From Doryteuthis pealeii (lineage: Eukaryota > Mollusca > Cephalopoda > Myopsida > Loliginidae): 64,000 nt of DNA. The notes under the pieces are model-generated. The model was not told the origin of the DNA. It saw only the letters and a program-made list of their open reading frames with translations, and made no database searches. The stretch covers positions 66,201,134 through 66,265,133 of the forward strand of contig CM042145.1 of assembly GCA_023376005.1 (NCBI GenBank), read 5' to 3'. Below are positions 9,021 to 21,749 of the stretch, in pieces. Position numbers and translations under genes: made by a program. The first letter of the stretch is position 1. The number at the start of each line of letters is the position of its first letter.

Positions 9021-11510
9021 CCCTTCCAACTCCACGTTGTGAATTTTTAAATAGTGAGAAAGGTGAAAGTCACTGCTGGAAAAGGGTTACATGAATTAAT
9101 ACTTCAACGAGTTCTTTAAAGTTGAAAATGCTTTTATATACAACCAAAGTCTGTACAAAGTTTACGCAGGAAAATGTTCAAGTCAGGGAAGTGACACTCT
9201 AGACTGGTTCAAGGACAGGAGTTGGGCAGTTCTATCGGAGTTGGCTTCTTTCAGACGACGACGCGTCTCATGGCAACAGGATCTCTGGGTAGCATGCTGG
9301 CAAAGTGCAGCAAGTCTCAAAATCGGCTTAAGTAATAGTTACCCAAATACAACTTAATTCCTTTTTTCAATTTTTTTGACAGTCCATTTGTGAAGGGGCC
9401 ATATGGTTTCCTAGGCTTGAATTTCTATTTACTGAAAAATATACATTACTTGATAAAAGTCAGACAAAGCGTCTCTTTTCCAAAAACAAAATCTTAACGT
9501 CTCTTTTCAAAAAAAAAAAAACAATCTTATATTATTTTAGAACATTGGTGTCTCCAGTATCAGGAGATATCAACCCCTTAATGACTACAGGATAAGGATT
9601 AACCCCCTAATGTCCATAGTGTCACATTTTAAATTTAATACAAATTGAATTAAATTCATTTAAGTAGAATTTATATTAGATATTTGGAGACTAATTTCTA
9701 AAATGAATGTTTTGACAATTCTTCATTATAAAAAGAATTGTTACAAAATTTGAAATAACCAAAAAATTAATATTTAGAAGGTATGAGAGAAGGTATTTAA
9801 TTAGGTGTTAATTTTAAGTTTACTATTTTTGAAAGGAAAATGAAATAAAAGAACTTACCTTTTGAAATAAAGTCTTCAATGAATGAATTGAAATAAAATT
9901 AAAAAAATGTAAGAAAAAATAACACAACTGCAACATGTTAAAGTAAGTTTATAACTGAAATCAGAAATCTCTTTGCATTAATTCAGAAAAGGAGAGAATT
10001 CAGTCAGTTTTGTGACCTATAGATGAAAATGAAGTAACAATAGTAAAAGTTTTTAATTTATATCAAATATATTAAAAATCTCAGAAAATATGTTGTCCAG
10101 AATTGACAATTTTTTTAACTTACAGTTTTGAATAGATTACATAGAGGTCTATCTCAGAATGCAGTTTAAAATTGACTTTGAAATTTTCAAGTGAATAACA
10201 ATAGGCCAATTAAATTGGAGAAAAAATTTTTTTTTTTCTCTTATCAATTCAAATAAAAATATTGTTTTTAAAAGTACAAAAAAAAAAGACATGCTACAAA
10301 AATTAGTTTTTGAGTTTTTAGGAAATAACTTTTAAATTTTTTTTTTTTTTTTTTTTTTTTTTTCGAATGATTGAAGGTCAAAATCCGCCATACATTCTGA
10401 ATTGATAAAAAAAAAGTTTTTCTTTTTTTTTTTTTTTTTTTAAATATAAAATAAGCTATTCATTATAAAATTAAATTGTTGAATAATAATTTGGTGAAAA
10501 TTTCATTAAAATTCAACAATTCCCTGATTTTTGGTAATTGTTCTAAAATTAATAAATTTTTAAAAAATGATCTCCCTTGGTGATTTTTGGACAGTGCTAC
10601 ATATAACTGTAATGAAAATAAACAACAAAATAAAGTAGAACCCTTAGGAAACTTTATTCAGTTTGAAAACAGATTTCAAAACCTACTAACACCACAAATA
10701 GCATAACAAATATATACACACAAAAAGGGAGATAATTCAGTTTAACCAGGGACAATACTTAACTAGTTATTAAAGTTAATCCTACTTAGCATTTGTAAAA
10801 TATTCATTGAATAATTTCTTCAAACAGAAAGTGACTTGACATTGAGGAGCAGAAATTGTTGTAATTGTCAGCCATTTAAGCAAGTATAAACACATTAAAT
10901 TATATTGGTAATTTTGAGGCAAATCTATCTCGCCAAAACATTCATATAAACATTCTTAATAAATAAGATGCTAACCAATATTAAATAATGATTATTTAAT
11001 AACCTTTGAGAATATAATATAAATAACTATGGGAATTGTGGCAGTTGTGGTGACGTAGTTTTGGTTACAGACAGATGCACAATCTCTTATAATAATAGAA
11101 CATTTCAATATAATGAATATCTAAAAAGAGAAAAATGTGACATGATGAAAATGATTTGTGAGAAGTGAAATAATAGAAAAAAAAAAAGAAAAAAAAAAGA
11201 ATGGTTTAATTTAAAAGATGAAGTGAGGTGGGTGGGTATTCTTTTTCTTTCTTTTTTTTTACCCAATATTTCCATTTTAAAAAAAAAAAACCTTTGTTTT
11301 TAATCAACTGATGCCATTCACTTGTTGAATTTTTGTCTTTCAAATTTTATTTAATAATTTTAATAATTGAATATTAAAAAAAATAAAGAATTTTATTGTA
11401 TATAAGAATAAAAGAAAAATCTGTTTAGTGTTTTTTCCACAAAATAAATCTGTATTTATTGTAATAAAATTTTGTTGAATATTTTTCTTGTCTTTTTGTT
11501 TCATTTTATT

Positions 11511-11547
<37 letters not shown>

Positions 11548-11616
11548 CTTTTTGCAATTGAAAAATCTCTATCCTTGGAATTCATTTTGAAAATTTTAAG
11601 TATCATAAAAAAATGT

Positions 11617-11650
<34 letters not shown>
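9021..11650. other. AT-rich noncoding DNA with homopolymer tracts
   Basis: No coding signal found on either strand. Long T runs occur near 10339-10362, 10422-10440 and 11513-11547, and A runs near 11180-11200. Around 11041-11100 there is a decayed copy of the dispersed sequence related to GTCTGTAACCGAAACTACGT, which recurs at 42.4-42.6 kb and elsewhere. Confidence 0.6.
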
Positions 11651-11651
<1 letters not shown>

Positions 11652-12232
11652 TTTATGCCACACAAATGCTGGACTGCCCTGTTGGTGGGGTGTTAGCATA
11701 CACTGACTGCACCTCTGCAAGGGGGTAAGACTCCCCCAAATGGGGCCACCTGTTGGCTGTGAGTGGCGACCTATGATGCTTAAGGATAGAACCCAGGTGG
11801 TTGAGCAGTCCATGACTTGCAATACTCCACTTTGGCCTTTTCTTGGGCTCAACGGGCGATCGGAGAGACCCCCACCGATCAATTGGCTGGTCACCTCAAG
11901 CCCTAGCACCTATATGATTTTCCCAACCCTATTGCCCTTATGGCAAGCCCAACCCTTTTTATTATATGGGTGCTAGAAGGCGGTGGCTAAGGGTCTACTT
12001 GTCCTGGGAATGACGTTAAACTCTATCTGATGGTGAGGTTCCAGTTTTGGAGGTTTGGGGAATGTGGAGCACCACTTCATCACCATTGTAGTACCTGTTA
12101 GGGTCCCATCTATGGGTTAAATAGAAAAACCTGTGATTATCCATCAAGAATGAATTTATTTCAAAACTTTGTCGGCATTAAATGACCCACTGAGGTTGAT
12201 TTACTGTAAAACAAACCAAACCAAACAAAAGA
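11652..12232 (+). mobile_element. Dispersed repeat family X, near-complete copy
   Basis: The copy runs from a GACTGCACCTCTGCA block, through GGGGCCACCTGTTGGC and CTATCTGATGGTGAGGTTCC, to GGTCCCATCTATGGGTTAAA. It ends in a tail, GGCATTAAATGACCCACTGA, that leads to a ccaaacc-rich end. The same order recurs at 30925-31512, 57665-58280 and, truncated, at 20715-20990, 21750-22050 and 42820-43020. Open frames across it are not conserved between copies. It is probably a non-autonomous retroposon; its head is not clearly tRNA or 5S. Confidence 0.7.
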
Positions 12233-12597
12233 ATTCAGTGGATAAGCAAGACGAGATAATCAGGATTTACATTTTTGCATTTCATCTCATTTTTAACCAG
12301 AGGATGTTGCAAGATGATAATGGTTGTACTTTTAAGGAACACGAGTATTAATATATAGATTATACATGCAAATGTACCTTTTTAATTCTTGAATTAATTT
12401 TTAATAGGAAGGAGAGGGGGGGGGTTGATTGCAATTGAAGAGATCCCAAATATTAGGTTGGAGATTTATGAGTCCTGAGCCCCAAATCTCTGTTTAAAGT
12501 GATTCTGTTTGCTTTCTAAATAATGTGCATATACAAACTTGGAAAAAAGCTTCTAAAATGAGTTCAACAATTGCACAAAGCTTGGAATATTTTACTT

Positions 12598-13166
12598 AAG
12601 TTTTTGGACCAAGTATCCAATAAGCACCACAAATCATCAACTTAATGAAAGGTTCATATTTTAACTCATCACTGGTAACTTCGACTTCCAATATTTGAAA
12701 ATAAACGTACAGATGATTTTCTGAACCTATGTTGTATCTGACAAAAACAAATTTTGTGATACTATTTCTGAACAGCATCCTTTTATTTAAATAAACATAA
12801 ACAATATTTTGCAAATAAAAACTGTATTTTTATTTAAATAAACATAATTGCATTTCTCTTCTGATTAAGTAAAACTATTTTAATATAAAAACATCTTTCT
12901 TTTTTTAATTTATCGTAAGTGTTGAAAAATATTCATAAACTTCTGATTAAGAAGTATTTATTTTAAAAAAAAGATTTTGCTATTGAATTTTAATTTGATT
13001 ACGTGTACCAAACAATCTATTTAATTTATTGTAAGTTCAACATCTCCATAAACTTCTGATTAAAATCATTTGTTTACAAAAGTTTGGAGGCAGAAGTTAC
13101 TGGTGAAAAGTTAAAATATGAATCTTTGATTTGGGGTGCTTATTGGTTACTTGGTCCAAGTTTTCT
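12598..13166. mobile_element. Foldback element with about 90-bp inverted ends
   Basis: The segment 12598-12692 matches the reverse complement of 13081-13166, for example GGTGCTTATTGG and CTTGGTCCAA at both ends in opposite orientation. The interior has repeated TTTATTTAAATAAACAT units and two direct copies of CATAAACTTCTGATTAA. The interior 12740-12900 also matches the sequence at the centre of the 18.2-26.4 kb inverted repeat (22140-22300), so the family is dispersed. Confidence 0.65.
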
Positions 13167-13296
13167 TTGTTCATTCAATAATATCCACTTTAAAATTGCG
13201 AACTAGTACATTTGCCCCCGACACTGTACGACCCTCTGCTTTTATTCACTCTGCCAAAATAGATCTATATGGACCACTTTAAGAAGCCCAGCTCTT

Positions 13297-13695
13297 GTGA
13301 GGCTAATAGATCTGCACTTGGGATTTGAGCACCTGCCTGAGCAAAAGTTGTATAAAAGAGCAGCAGTTGCCAATGCAGCTGGCCTTCCCTCTCCTCATTA
13401 CATCGTCCCTCACTCTCATACCTTGGACAATCATACAGTTTTGTCAGTCAGTGTTATTGCAACAGTTACCAGAAAAAGGTTGAAGAAAATGTTGGACTAT
13501 TTTAGGGATGAGCTCCTTGTTTTGAATACAGTTTTTCCTCCTCTTCCTCCAACAGCATGGATTTCCTTGACTCTCTCACTATCCGTCCCTGTCATCAGTC
13601 TTGGTAAGTCCTTGAGATGGCACCTAGTGTCCTCACAGCTAATGAATGTAAGTTTTTTGCTGGCAGCCAACACTAATGTCTCCATGTGTAGATAA
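13297..13695 (+). other. Uncertain open frame, unrecognised
   Basis: A 132-codon frame starts MRLIDLHLGFEHLPEQKLYK and ends in FLLAANTNVSMCR. I recognise no domain, and a shorter frame exists on the opposite strand. A TATAAAAG at 13351-13358 lies inside it, which would argue for a promoter rather than coding sequence, but no downstream gene supports either reading. Base composition here is less AT-rich than its surroundings, which is the main reason to record it. Confidence 0.2.
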
Positions 13696-13732
13696 GAGAA
13701 TGTTGCTAATGAGTTTGTCTTTACTTTTGCAG

Positions 13733-13774
13733 AATGTTTTCTTCATCTTTCTTTGATGGTTTGAATGATAGAAG
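13733..13774 (+). other. Candidate 42-bp exon with strong splice sites
   Basis: A pyrimidine-rich acceptor (TTTACTTTTGCAG, AG at 13731-13732) and a consensus donor (GAAG then GTAAGT, GT at 13775-13776) bracket 42 bases that read MFSSSFFDGLNDR from an internal ATG. Nothing nearby continues the frame, so it may be chance. Confidence 0.25.
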
Positions 13775-15740
13775 GTAAGTTGTGTACAGCTGCTGTCTTT
13801 ATTGGTTTAATTTTTCACTCCTAACGCAAAAGTCAATTTTATTACAATATATCAAAAAAGCCTGACTGTAAAAAAAAAAAAAGATCCCTATGTTCTTGTT
13901 AACGAATGAAGCCATCACCTTTAGAGGTACCAAAAACCAAAATGGTTAAAAAAAAAAAAAAAAAAAAATAATAGTACCATGTACTCACTTGGTTACATTT
14001 TCAGGAATGAAGCCATTTCCTTTAGAGGTACCATATACTTTTTACAATGTCACAATTTTTTTTAAGGGAACCCTCCTTTTCGGCATATATCCAGTAGGGA
14101 AGGTCGATTTTGGAACTGGGGTACAGCTCTAATAGTGATATTTGGGGTTTAACATGATAAATAACGACACAAAATATTTTTTTCCAAATCATTACCAATT
14201 TTTGAGGAAACGAATTTAAAGGCTGAAAATTAAGGCTCAGGAATGTGGCTTCCGTGCGTGATGTAGGGAGAATTTACCGCAGTCGAAAGATTATGTACTG
14301 TGGAGGAAATAAATGTTTAAATATCATTTAAAATTTATCTTTTTCAATTGAAACTTTTCTTTGATATCAATAATTTATATTAAAAAAAATAAGCATTATA
14401 AATAATAAAAAATATTTACTTGTAGAGACGAAATGGAGATTAAACTGTTTGTTTTGGTTTACTAAACCAAAACAAACCAGGTTTAGATTTGTTTTGGTTT
14501 GAGATTAAACTGAAAAAAAATCGCTTTTTTTTTCTCTCTAACATTCAGGATTTGTTATTTTTCAATAGGAAAAAAGATAATTTAATTATAAATAAAACGC
14601 CATAAAACTAAGATTTTTTTTTTCGTTTTAGTCAAAATAAAATAAATATAGTTTGTTTTTACTGTTCTCGGACTTTCGTAGATGCTGTTATTCGTCTACT
14701 GTTTGTTTTAAATTGTAAAAATAATTAGTATTTTTTTATTTTCATGCAAGATACTTGATTATTTGAAAAGAAAGGAAAGAAAAGGTTGTTTAATCTACAT
14801 CAGTTTGTATTTTAAGTGACTTTAATTCAAACAAAACAACAACAAAAAAAACGCGAGTTTTGTCTTTCTGCGATGAAGTTGTCTTTTGGTAAGTAAAACC
14901 GGTTCTTTTTTTCTATTTATTTTGTTTCAAATTAAATTTTCTCTTTGAAATTATTAAAATACGGTTATGTTCCAGTTTTATAGTGAAAAGTGTAGCTGAT
15001 ACTATTTTATACACGAAACCTTTAAGCTACCTAAGGGAGTGTGTATGTTTTAAGAATAATACCCAACTTTTCGTCTGCCTTAATTTTAAAAAGGAATTAA
15101 AATTAATTAAATCGATTATTTAAGGTCAAATTTTTGTCTAAATTGAAAATTAGTATCATAATGAGCATCAGTAAAAAAAAAAAAAAAAGAAAAGTAAAAT
15201 AATATTATGCATGTAATTTATTTTTAATACATTTAAAACATTTTTAAGTCAATTTGCTGTTGTAAAATCCGTGTTTACAAAACAAATTTATCACTTGATT
15301 GAAAAAGAATTACCAAATAACTAATGCATTATAAAATTAATTTATTGATAAATCAACACTGAAAATTTCATTAAAATCGGTTAATTCTCTGATTTTTTTG
15401 TAAATTTATTTGAAACGGGAGGGGGTTGTTTTGTAAAAACACTGGTTTTCTACAAATTGGATATACCTAGTGTGTTTTACACAACCTCTCATGATGAAAA
15501 AAAGATTTTCTTATAATTTTTGGATTATTTTAAAATCAATTTGATTTTTGAATTTACCATAAATTAGTGGCTATTTGGGGGAGGGGTGTCCTGTCTTTTC
15601 ATGTCAAAATTTTAGCCCCAGCTTAATCCTAACACAAACCAAACCCAACTCCTTACCATAATTGTCAGGCTTTTTTATATGAAATTGGAAGATAGCCCAA
15701 AACAGTTTGATTTATAATTTTTCATTTATTTCTATTTTTA
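13775..15740. other. AT-rich noncoding DNA
   Basis: No gene seen. It contains A runs (13869-13882, 13949-13968) and two similar AATGAAGCCAT and TTTAGAGGTACCA segments at 13904-13933 and 14005-14033. It also contains a perfect 14-bp hairpin at 14447-14477 (GTTTGTTTTGGTTT, loop ACT). Confidence 0.6.
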
Positions 15741-15753
15741 TTTTCAGATAAAA

Positions 15754-18358
15754 ATGTCTGTAAAAAGACATTCAGTTTTAACCCGCAGTAGCAGTTCCCA
15801 AAAATTTTCTGGAGCACCTTGTCTTTTGGATAAGACTGAACCCCCAACTTTACGACAAGTTATCCAGTTTAGTTATTTTCTTAAAAAATACCTATCCCCA
15901 TTTGAAAAATTTTGAGATTTCCAAATTGATTGCAAAGGAAATAATTAGTATTTGGCAAGCAGTGAACCCACAATTGCCTTTGTTAAGGGAACATTATATA
16001 GGGCAGAAGGTGGGTATATTTTGTTTCAAGAAGGCCAAACAGGTTAACAGAAAATCTCTCACCACACGCAAAGTGAAAAGAATGGAGGAACAGCTGGACA
16101 GATTATTTGATATTTCTTCATGTTGCTGTAAACTGCCCGTCTTAAGATGTGATGACTTTGCTGTGAAGTGCAACAAAGAAAATTGCCAAACAAGGCACAT
16201 AGTTTGCACTTGTCCTCCTAACAAGAAGGTAATCTTAATTCTATGCTTGATTGTTTTTTACTTGTTTAATTTGAACAAGTTCATGTCTCGATTTTTTAAA
16301 ATTTAAATTTACCTCTGATAATATTCCTTTTTCTGGTAAATGATATGATATTTTCCTTAATATTTGTCATGTATGCTAGATCTGTTATTAAACACATGCA
16401 AATTTTGAAATTTCAGGTTCCCATTGAAGAGAGGGAATATATAAAAGATCAGAGAGAGAAAACAGGTCCAAAAGGCAGTTTCCAGCTGGGACCTATTGAC
16501 AAGGATGCTGTCAAAAAATACAAAGACAAAATTTCAGTGGATGCAGAAAGGTTAGACAGACAGCAACAAGATTCTTCATGTGTTGCATCCTCGACGTCTG
16601 ATATTTTTCAACAGACGTCCTCCAGTGAAGAAACCGTGGATGACAGTTTTGAGCCAGGGAGAATGTTGAAGGGTCATTACAGTCTTTTAAAAGTCCCAAG
16701 ATATTCTATGGAACTTATTAGGGGTGATGTATCATCAAATCTTGGGGCTTGTCTTGCTAATGCCTTTCTGTTAGATCTACAGGATATGGGACTTCTTAAT
16801 CCAAGTATTCCGTTAAAAGACATTATTTTAGACTAATCTAAAATAGATAGGGAAAAAGCAAGAGTAAAGGTAGCTAGCTATCAGAAGCATATTCAAGATT
16901 ATGACAATCTCATCTGCATTGGAGTTGATTGCAAAGTGGATAAAGACACTTTGCTATACAATGAGATTGAAGAGAATGGTATGAAAAAAATTAAAAAGAG
17001 TAAGGGACCAGAGCGCCACTTAACATTTACAAGAGAGATTGGCACTTCAAATAAATATCTCACCCACCGAGTCATACCCAAATTGGTGCAACTGGTATTC
17101 ATCTAGCTGAGGATGTTGCTGCTGTTCTAGAAGAATACAACAGTGTAAATACTGTTAAGGCAGTTCTGGTAGACAATACCAGTACAAACACTGGTTGTAA
17201 AGCAGGGATGGTGACAGCTCTGGAGAAAAAAAATAAAAAGGAAGGTGCACACAATTGGCTGTTCGCTTCATCAAAATGAACTTCCATTCAGAGCGGTATT
17301 TAAATCTATTGATGGAACCACAAGAAGTCCAACAACTTTCACTGGCCCTTTGGGGAAACTTTGTGAAAGTAATTACCATCATTTGCCCCAGGTAAAATTT
17401 GAATGTATCAGTGGCCCTCTGGATAATTTGTATCTCCATGCAAAGGCAATGGATGACCTAAGTGGTGACCACCGACTACTTCTTAAATATGCTGTAGGTA
17501 TTTCTCGAGGTAAAGTGAACACTAGATTTGCTTCCTGGAAGATTGGACCTCTGAATCAAGTAAGATGGCTAACTTTAGCTATCAGGTTAATGTGCCTATA
17601 GACCAGAAGTGCATATCCACCAAAATTCTCTGATGAATTACGCAACATTGTCCAATTTGTCATACAAGTATATGCAGTTAGTTGGTTTGAAATAAAAGGG
17701 ACAATAATTTCTATAACCAACAATTGTATATCTTTGATATGATCCAGAGAATAAAGCAACAGTCAGCTGAAATCCAGAATGTTGCATTAAAAAATTTACA
17801 ACACAATGCTTTTGCTTTACTTCCGGAAAACATTTTGTTGTCAATGTTGAAGTCCAATGAATTGGAGGTGAGGGAAGAGGCCATAAAAAAGATTTTGTCC
17901 ATTCGGTAAGTTAACATTTATTCATACCTAATTAGTTATGTCAATTTGCAAGAATAATTATAAGTTTTATTCAAATTACATTGCAAAAATATAATCAAGT
18001 TTGGATAAATTTTCTTTCTTTTTTTTCAGAAGTAGTGAACCGCCAAAGAAAAGATTGAAAAAAATTACTTCAATCAATTTTGAAGCTACACACTGGTCAT
18101 CTCTGATTGACCTCTCACAAAGAGGGATTTGTGAACCTGCAGTTCTAGAAGATTTTTCCACAAATGAACTCTTAGAATCTCTACTGAATGGAACAGAACT
18201 GAAATTTCCAAAAATTACCTGCCCACTCACAAGGTGTGGAAAGAGCTGTTAAATTAACAACAGAAGCTTCACAGATTGTGTATGGACAGGAAGCAAGGCA
18301 CAAGCACATTATAACCAAATCATTGTGCCTGCATTTTCCTCGAAAGGAAAATACATAG
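15754..18358 (+). pseudogene. Decayed intron-containing gene for a transposase-like protein
   Basis: The reading starts at ATG 15754, just after a splice acceptor at 15746-15747. Exon 1 ends at 16228 (AAG|GTAATC) and exon 2 starts at 16417 after TTTCAG. A second intron is 17906-18029 (GTAAGT to TTTTCAG), and the last exon ends at a TAG at 18356-18358. The protein includes a Cys/His-rich block (FDISSCCCKLPVLRCDDF), AVLVDNTSTNTGCKAGM and HTIGCSLHQNELPFRAVF, then PLNQVRWLTLAIRLMCL. An aspartate in a beta-strand context, a His-rich segment and a C-terminal helical region suggest an RNase H-fold transposase or a domesticated relative, but I cannot name the family. One-base shifts near 15900, 17083, 17235, 17698 and 18215, and stops at 16834 and 17599, break it. 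No terminal repeats were found. Some shifts may be sequencing errors. Confidence 0.6.
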
Positions 18359-19084
18359 AACAATTCAGGTCTGTTGTTACATAATTTATATAGTTTAGGA
18401 GCTTTTAACACAATTTTCAATAAAAAATGCAAATTTAAAACATTGAATATATTTTCCATTCATTGTATGTAATGAAAAATATCAATTTTATTTGGATTTA
18501 TTATTGAAATAATGAAATTTTGAAGTCATTTTGTCATCAAAATCCTGCGGAAATGGGGTATTTGTGTATATTTTTGCTGACGATCTTTAAAATGAAATGC
18601 TCAAATGAGTTTTAAAGTTAGGAATCTAATTTTTGCTGTCAGTTCTTATAACACCAAACCGCAACTTTCGCCATCAAAGCTGTATTGAATTTCCAAAAAA
18701 AGTGACAAATCAACCTGCCCTAATATCCAGTGCCTAACCTCTGACCCACCCCCACCCCGAAACATTTTTATTGGCTGAATCCCCCCACCTCACTGAGTGC
18801 TTAACCCTTAACATCCTGTTGAGAATTTTCTAAGTCCAGAGCCCCATTCTTATAAGGATCTATCAAAAATGCTAAAAATTGCCTTTTCATTTAAAGTTAC
18901 CTGTTATTTCCCTCAAATCAAAGACTTCTATATGTTTAATATTACATTGAAACAAAGTCTATCATTTGGGGTGGATTAGGAAAATGGATGTGACTTCTGG
19001 CTGGGTGGAATGAGGTGGTATAGGATGTTAAGAGTTAATGAATGCAATTATTTTTTATTTTTTATTGGCATTTCAGTCTCTGAA
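18359..19084. other. Noncoding flank of the decayed gene
   Basis: AT-rich, no coding signal. An AATAAA at about 18420 could be the polyadenylation signal of the upstream gene. Mirrored at 25500-26230. Confidence 0.5.
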
Positions 19085-19650
19085 GACTAATATAGTTTTT
19101 GTACCCCTGAAGTTACAGCGCCTCCTGTGACTGTTTTTCTAACATTAGACTTTACATTCTCGACCGCAGATGTTGCATGTGAAGGCTGTCCCTGGAGATG
19201 TTGATGTGCCGGTGCTTTGTTGCCGCTGCTTCATGATGTTGCGCCAGGGTGACTTCAGACATGAACAGTCCTATACAGAGAGCCTGCCGCCACCGAGGGC
19301 GGTCCTCAACCAAATTTTTCCAGCTGGAAGGGGCAATGCCAAAGCACCTGAGATCGTTCTTGCAGACATCCTTGAAACGCAGCTGGGGGTGACCAATCTG
19401 TCTCTTAATAGACGAAAGCTCTGCATAAAGGGTATCCTTCGGTCCATCATCCATTCGGCGGACATGACCCAGCCATCGGAGACAACGCTGTTTCAGTAGA
19501 GAACGCAAACTGGGGCATTGAACTCTCTCTAGAACTGATATGTTAGTGATTCTGTCCCTTCAGGTGATGCCCAGTATAAGGCAGCGATGGTAAAAGCCAT
19601 TTAGCCGCCGCTCTTGGTGGGAGTACAGGGTCCATGTTTAATGAATGTAC
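19085..19650 (-). pseudogene. Non-LTR retrotransposon, C-terminal end of RT protein (left-arm copy)
   Basis: Minus strand: NGFYHRCLILGI, then LKQRCLRWLGHVRRMDD and DTLYAELSSIKRQIGHPQLR, then NLVEDRPRWRQALC. This is the post-RT region typical of RTE/Jockey-like LINEs, with the LRWLGH and DR.RWR signatures. A TCNICGREC half finger follows in another frame. A stop near 19549 and late shifts make it dead. The RT core is absent. It is mirrored at 25000-25500. Confidence 0.8.
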
Positions 19651-19765
19651 CCTTGTGTCAATCAGGCTAAATTCTCAAAGTTTCATCTGCCATATTAAAA
19701 CATTGTGGAGTGATGAAGAAGTCACAAATGGAAGTCAGGGGGAGATAATCCAAAGAAACAATATT

Positions 19766-20060
19766 GGAGGTGTGTGGTATAATGGTTAGAGTTGTAGGAA
19801 ATGGACTCGTCGTCTCGAGTTCAAATCATGGATGAAGCTACAGTTCACATAGCGCTAATACCCTTGGGAATGCTATGAATCCAATTACTCTCCCTTCAGC
19901 TATGGATAGCAGGGCAGACTGGTTTGTTTTATCTTGGTTAGGCAACCAGTCTAGGAGAAGAAAGTCTCTGAATTAAAACCTGTTAAACTCCACTTTGGGT
20001 GGTCACTACTAGAATAGGCTCAATTCTAATTAGTGATCTATTTAACTAATTTTTGTTTTT
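19766..20060 (+). mobile_element. tRNA-headed SINE, Ceph-SINE-like (left-arm copy)
   Basis: The head carries an A-box-like TGGTATAATGG and a B-box-like GAGTTCAAATCATGG, with tRNA spacing (19766-19835). A body follows with CACATAGCGCTAATACCCTT and CAGCTATGGATAGCAGG, also seen in the copies at 20250-20495 and 38311-38570. The body matches what I know of the cephalopod SINE central domain, though I cannot align it here. Mirrored at 24555-24858. Confidence 0.7.
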
Positions 20061-20249
20061 TTTAATTAATTTTAAATATCCAGATGCAAATAGAATACAT
20101 GACAAGGAAAAGGGTTAAAATGATCTCCAAGAATAAGATTTAATAACATTACATAATATATAGCAGGCACATGGTTTAAGGGAAGCAGTTGAATGTACTT
20201 AATAACATTAAATAGGCAAAGTGTTGATGTTTATATGTATTTACCAACC

Positions 20250-20495
20250 CCTCTGCTTGAGCAGGATGTGACACAAGTGGACTTTAACAGGTTTGAATTC
20301 AGAGTTTTCCTTCTAGACCAGTTGCCATACCAAGGTTAAAAAGCCCTACTATTTACCTATAACAGGTGGGTGAATACTTTTCCCCAAGGGTATTAGCACT
20401 ATATGAAATGCTGCCAGTCTCATCCAGGATTTGAACTCATATCGCCATGTCCATTTCCTATGATGATAACCATTACACCACAGGCACCTCCACTT
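20250..20495 (-). mobile_element. tRNA-headed SINE (left-arm copy, minus strand)
   Basis: Minus-strand head GTGGTGTAATGGTTATCATC with B box GAGTTCAAATCCTGG, then CATATAGTGCTAATACCCTT and a body related to the SINE at 19766. Mirrored at 24120-24372. Confidence 0.7.
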
Positions 20496-20714
20496 GATGC
20501 TTGTCAAGAAATATGGAAATGACAGGAACAAAAATCTATTACTGTTGACTAGCAGGACCTGAGGATATACCACATTATGATAATTTAATTATTACAACAA
20601 TTGATATGTTTACTTAAGTGCTATTGCAAAATAGTTCAATATGTAAAAAGTATAATAATCTTGATTTAACTCTCTCTCTCTCTCACTTTTTTTTTTTTTT
20701 TCATCTTTTCATTC

Positions 20715-20990
20715 GTTAAGCTCTATCTGATGGTGAAGTTCCAATTCTGGATCTCTGGGAAATGTGGAGTACCCCTTCATCACCATTACTCCCAGGTCCA
20801 CTCCGATCCGGACTGGTAGTACCTGTTAGGGTTACATCTATGGATTAAATAGAAAAAAAAAATGTTTAAAACGAATTGAGTTTTTTAAAAAATTTTTTAG
20901 TGCCCATGAAGAATGAATAAAACAAAAATGTTTTTGGCATAAAATGACCCAACAAGGGTTGACATGCCATAAAACCCAACCAACCGTTTG
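20715..20990 (+). mobile_element. Family X fragment (left-arm copy)
   Basis: From CTATCTGATGGTGAAGTTCC through GGTAGTACCTGTTAGGGT to the tail AAAATGACCCAACAAGGG and GACATGCCATAAAACC. Matches the second half of 11652-12232. Mirrored at 23640-23905. Confidence 0.7.
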
Positions 20991-21003
20991 GTAACAGTAA
21001 GAA

Positions 21004-21665
21004 ACAAGTTTTATACTCTTCAGAAGACATTAGAAAGGCATATTCCAAATGATGAATATGAAAATGTTAGCGCCAATTTAGAAGCTAGAGCCAAATGCAT
21101 ACCAAACAAAGAGCCAAATACACAGTCAAAAAAGAACAACTAAAATATATCAAAGTAAACAAAAAAACAAAGTCAGAAATTCTGTAGAAGATAGACAATC
21201 ACAATTAACATGGAAAAGAGTAAATGAACTTAGTGGTAAGAAAAGCATCTTGAGATCAGAGCTAAAATCATCCAGCCAAGAAGATAGACTTCTGAAGTGG
21301 AAAGAACACTTCAAGAGAAACCCTACTAAAATCACAGATAATAATACCCAAAATATCATTAATAGCCAAGCTAGGACACTTTATGATGGATGAACCCAAT
21401 AAAGTCTTAAAAACAATGAAAGTAGAAAAGCCGCAGAACTCAATGAAATATCCCTTGAATTATGGAAGACAAGGAAATTTAATGACACACTTATTTGATT
21501 ATGCAATGCAGTGTATAAACAAAATACAATAGAGAACTGGACAAAAGACTGCATCCTCCCATTCCTCAAGAAAGGCGACCTTGGAATCACTAAGAACTAC
21601 AGAGGGATAATTCTTACTGCCATAGCTGCAAAGATTTATAATGCCCTTACTCAATCACATGTGAC
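21004..21665 (+). pseudogene. Non-LTR retrotransposon, pre-RT and RT N-terminus (left-arm copy)
   Basis: Plus strand, broken over several frames: ERHIPNDEYENVSANLEARA, then WKEHFKRNPTKI and, near 21540-21650, ILPFLKKGDLGITKNYRGI followed by ILTAIAAKIYNAL. The NYRGI block is the first conserved RT motif of many animal LINEs. The preceding part resembles the linker after the endonuclease domain. No palm motif remains. The same LINE type supplies the YADD fragment at 39105-40020. Mirrored at 22930-23620. Confidence 0.75.
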
Positions 21666-21749
21666 CTGAAGTAGGGAAAATCCAGTGGACTAGAGTGAAT
21701 ATGATGTAGTGCTTTCGCCCTGACACAATTTTTCATCATATTAGTGCTA

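Noticed and set aside
11340..11909. 189-codon minus-strand frame with long Lys runs
   Set aside because: Built on poly-T and family X sequence; other family X copies do not keep it.
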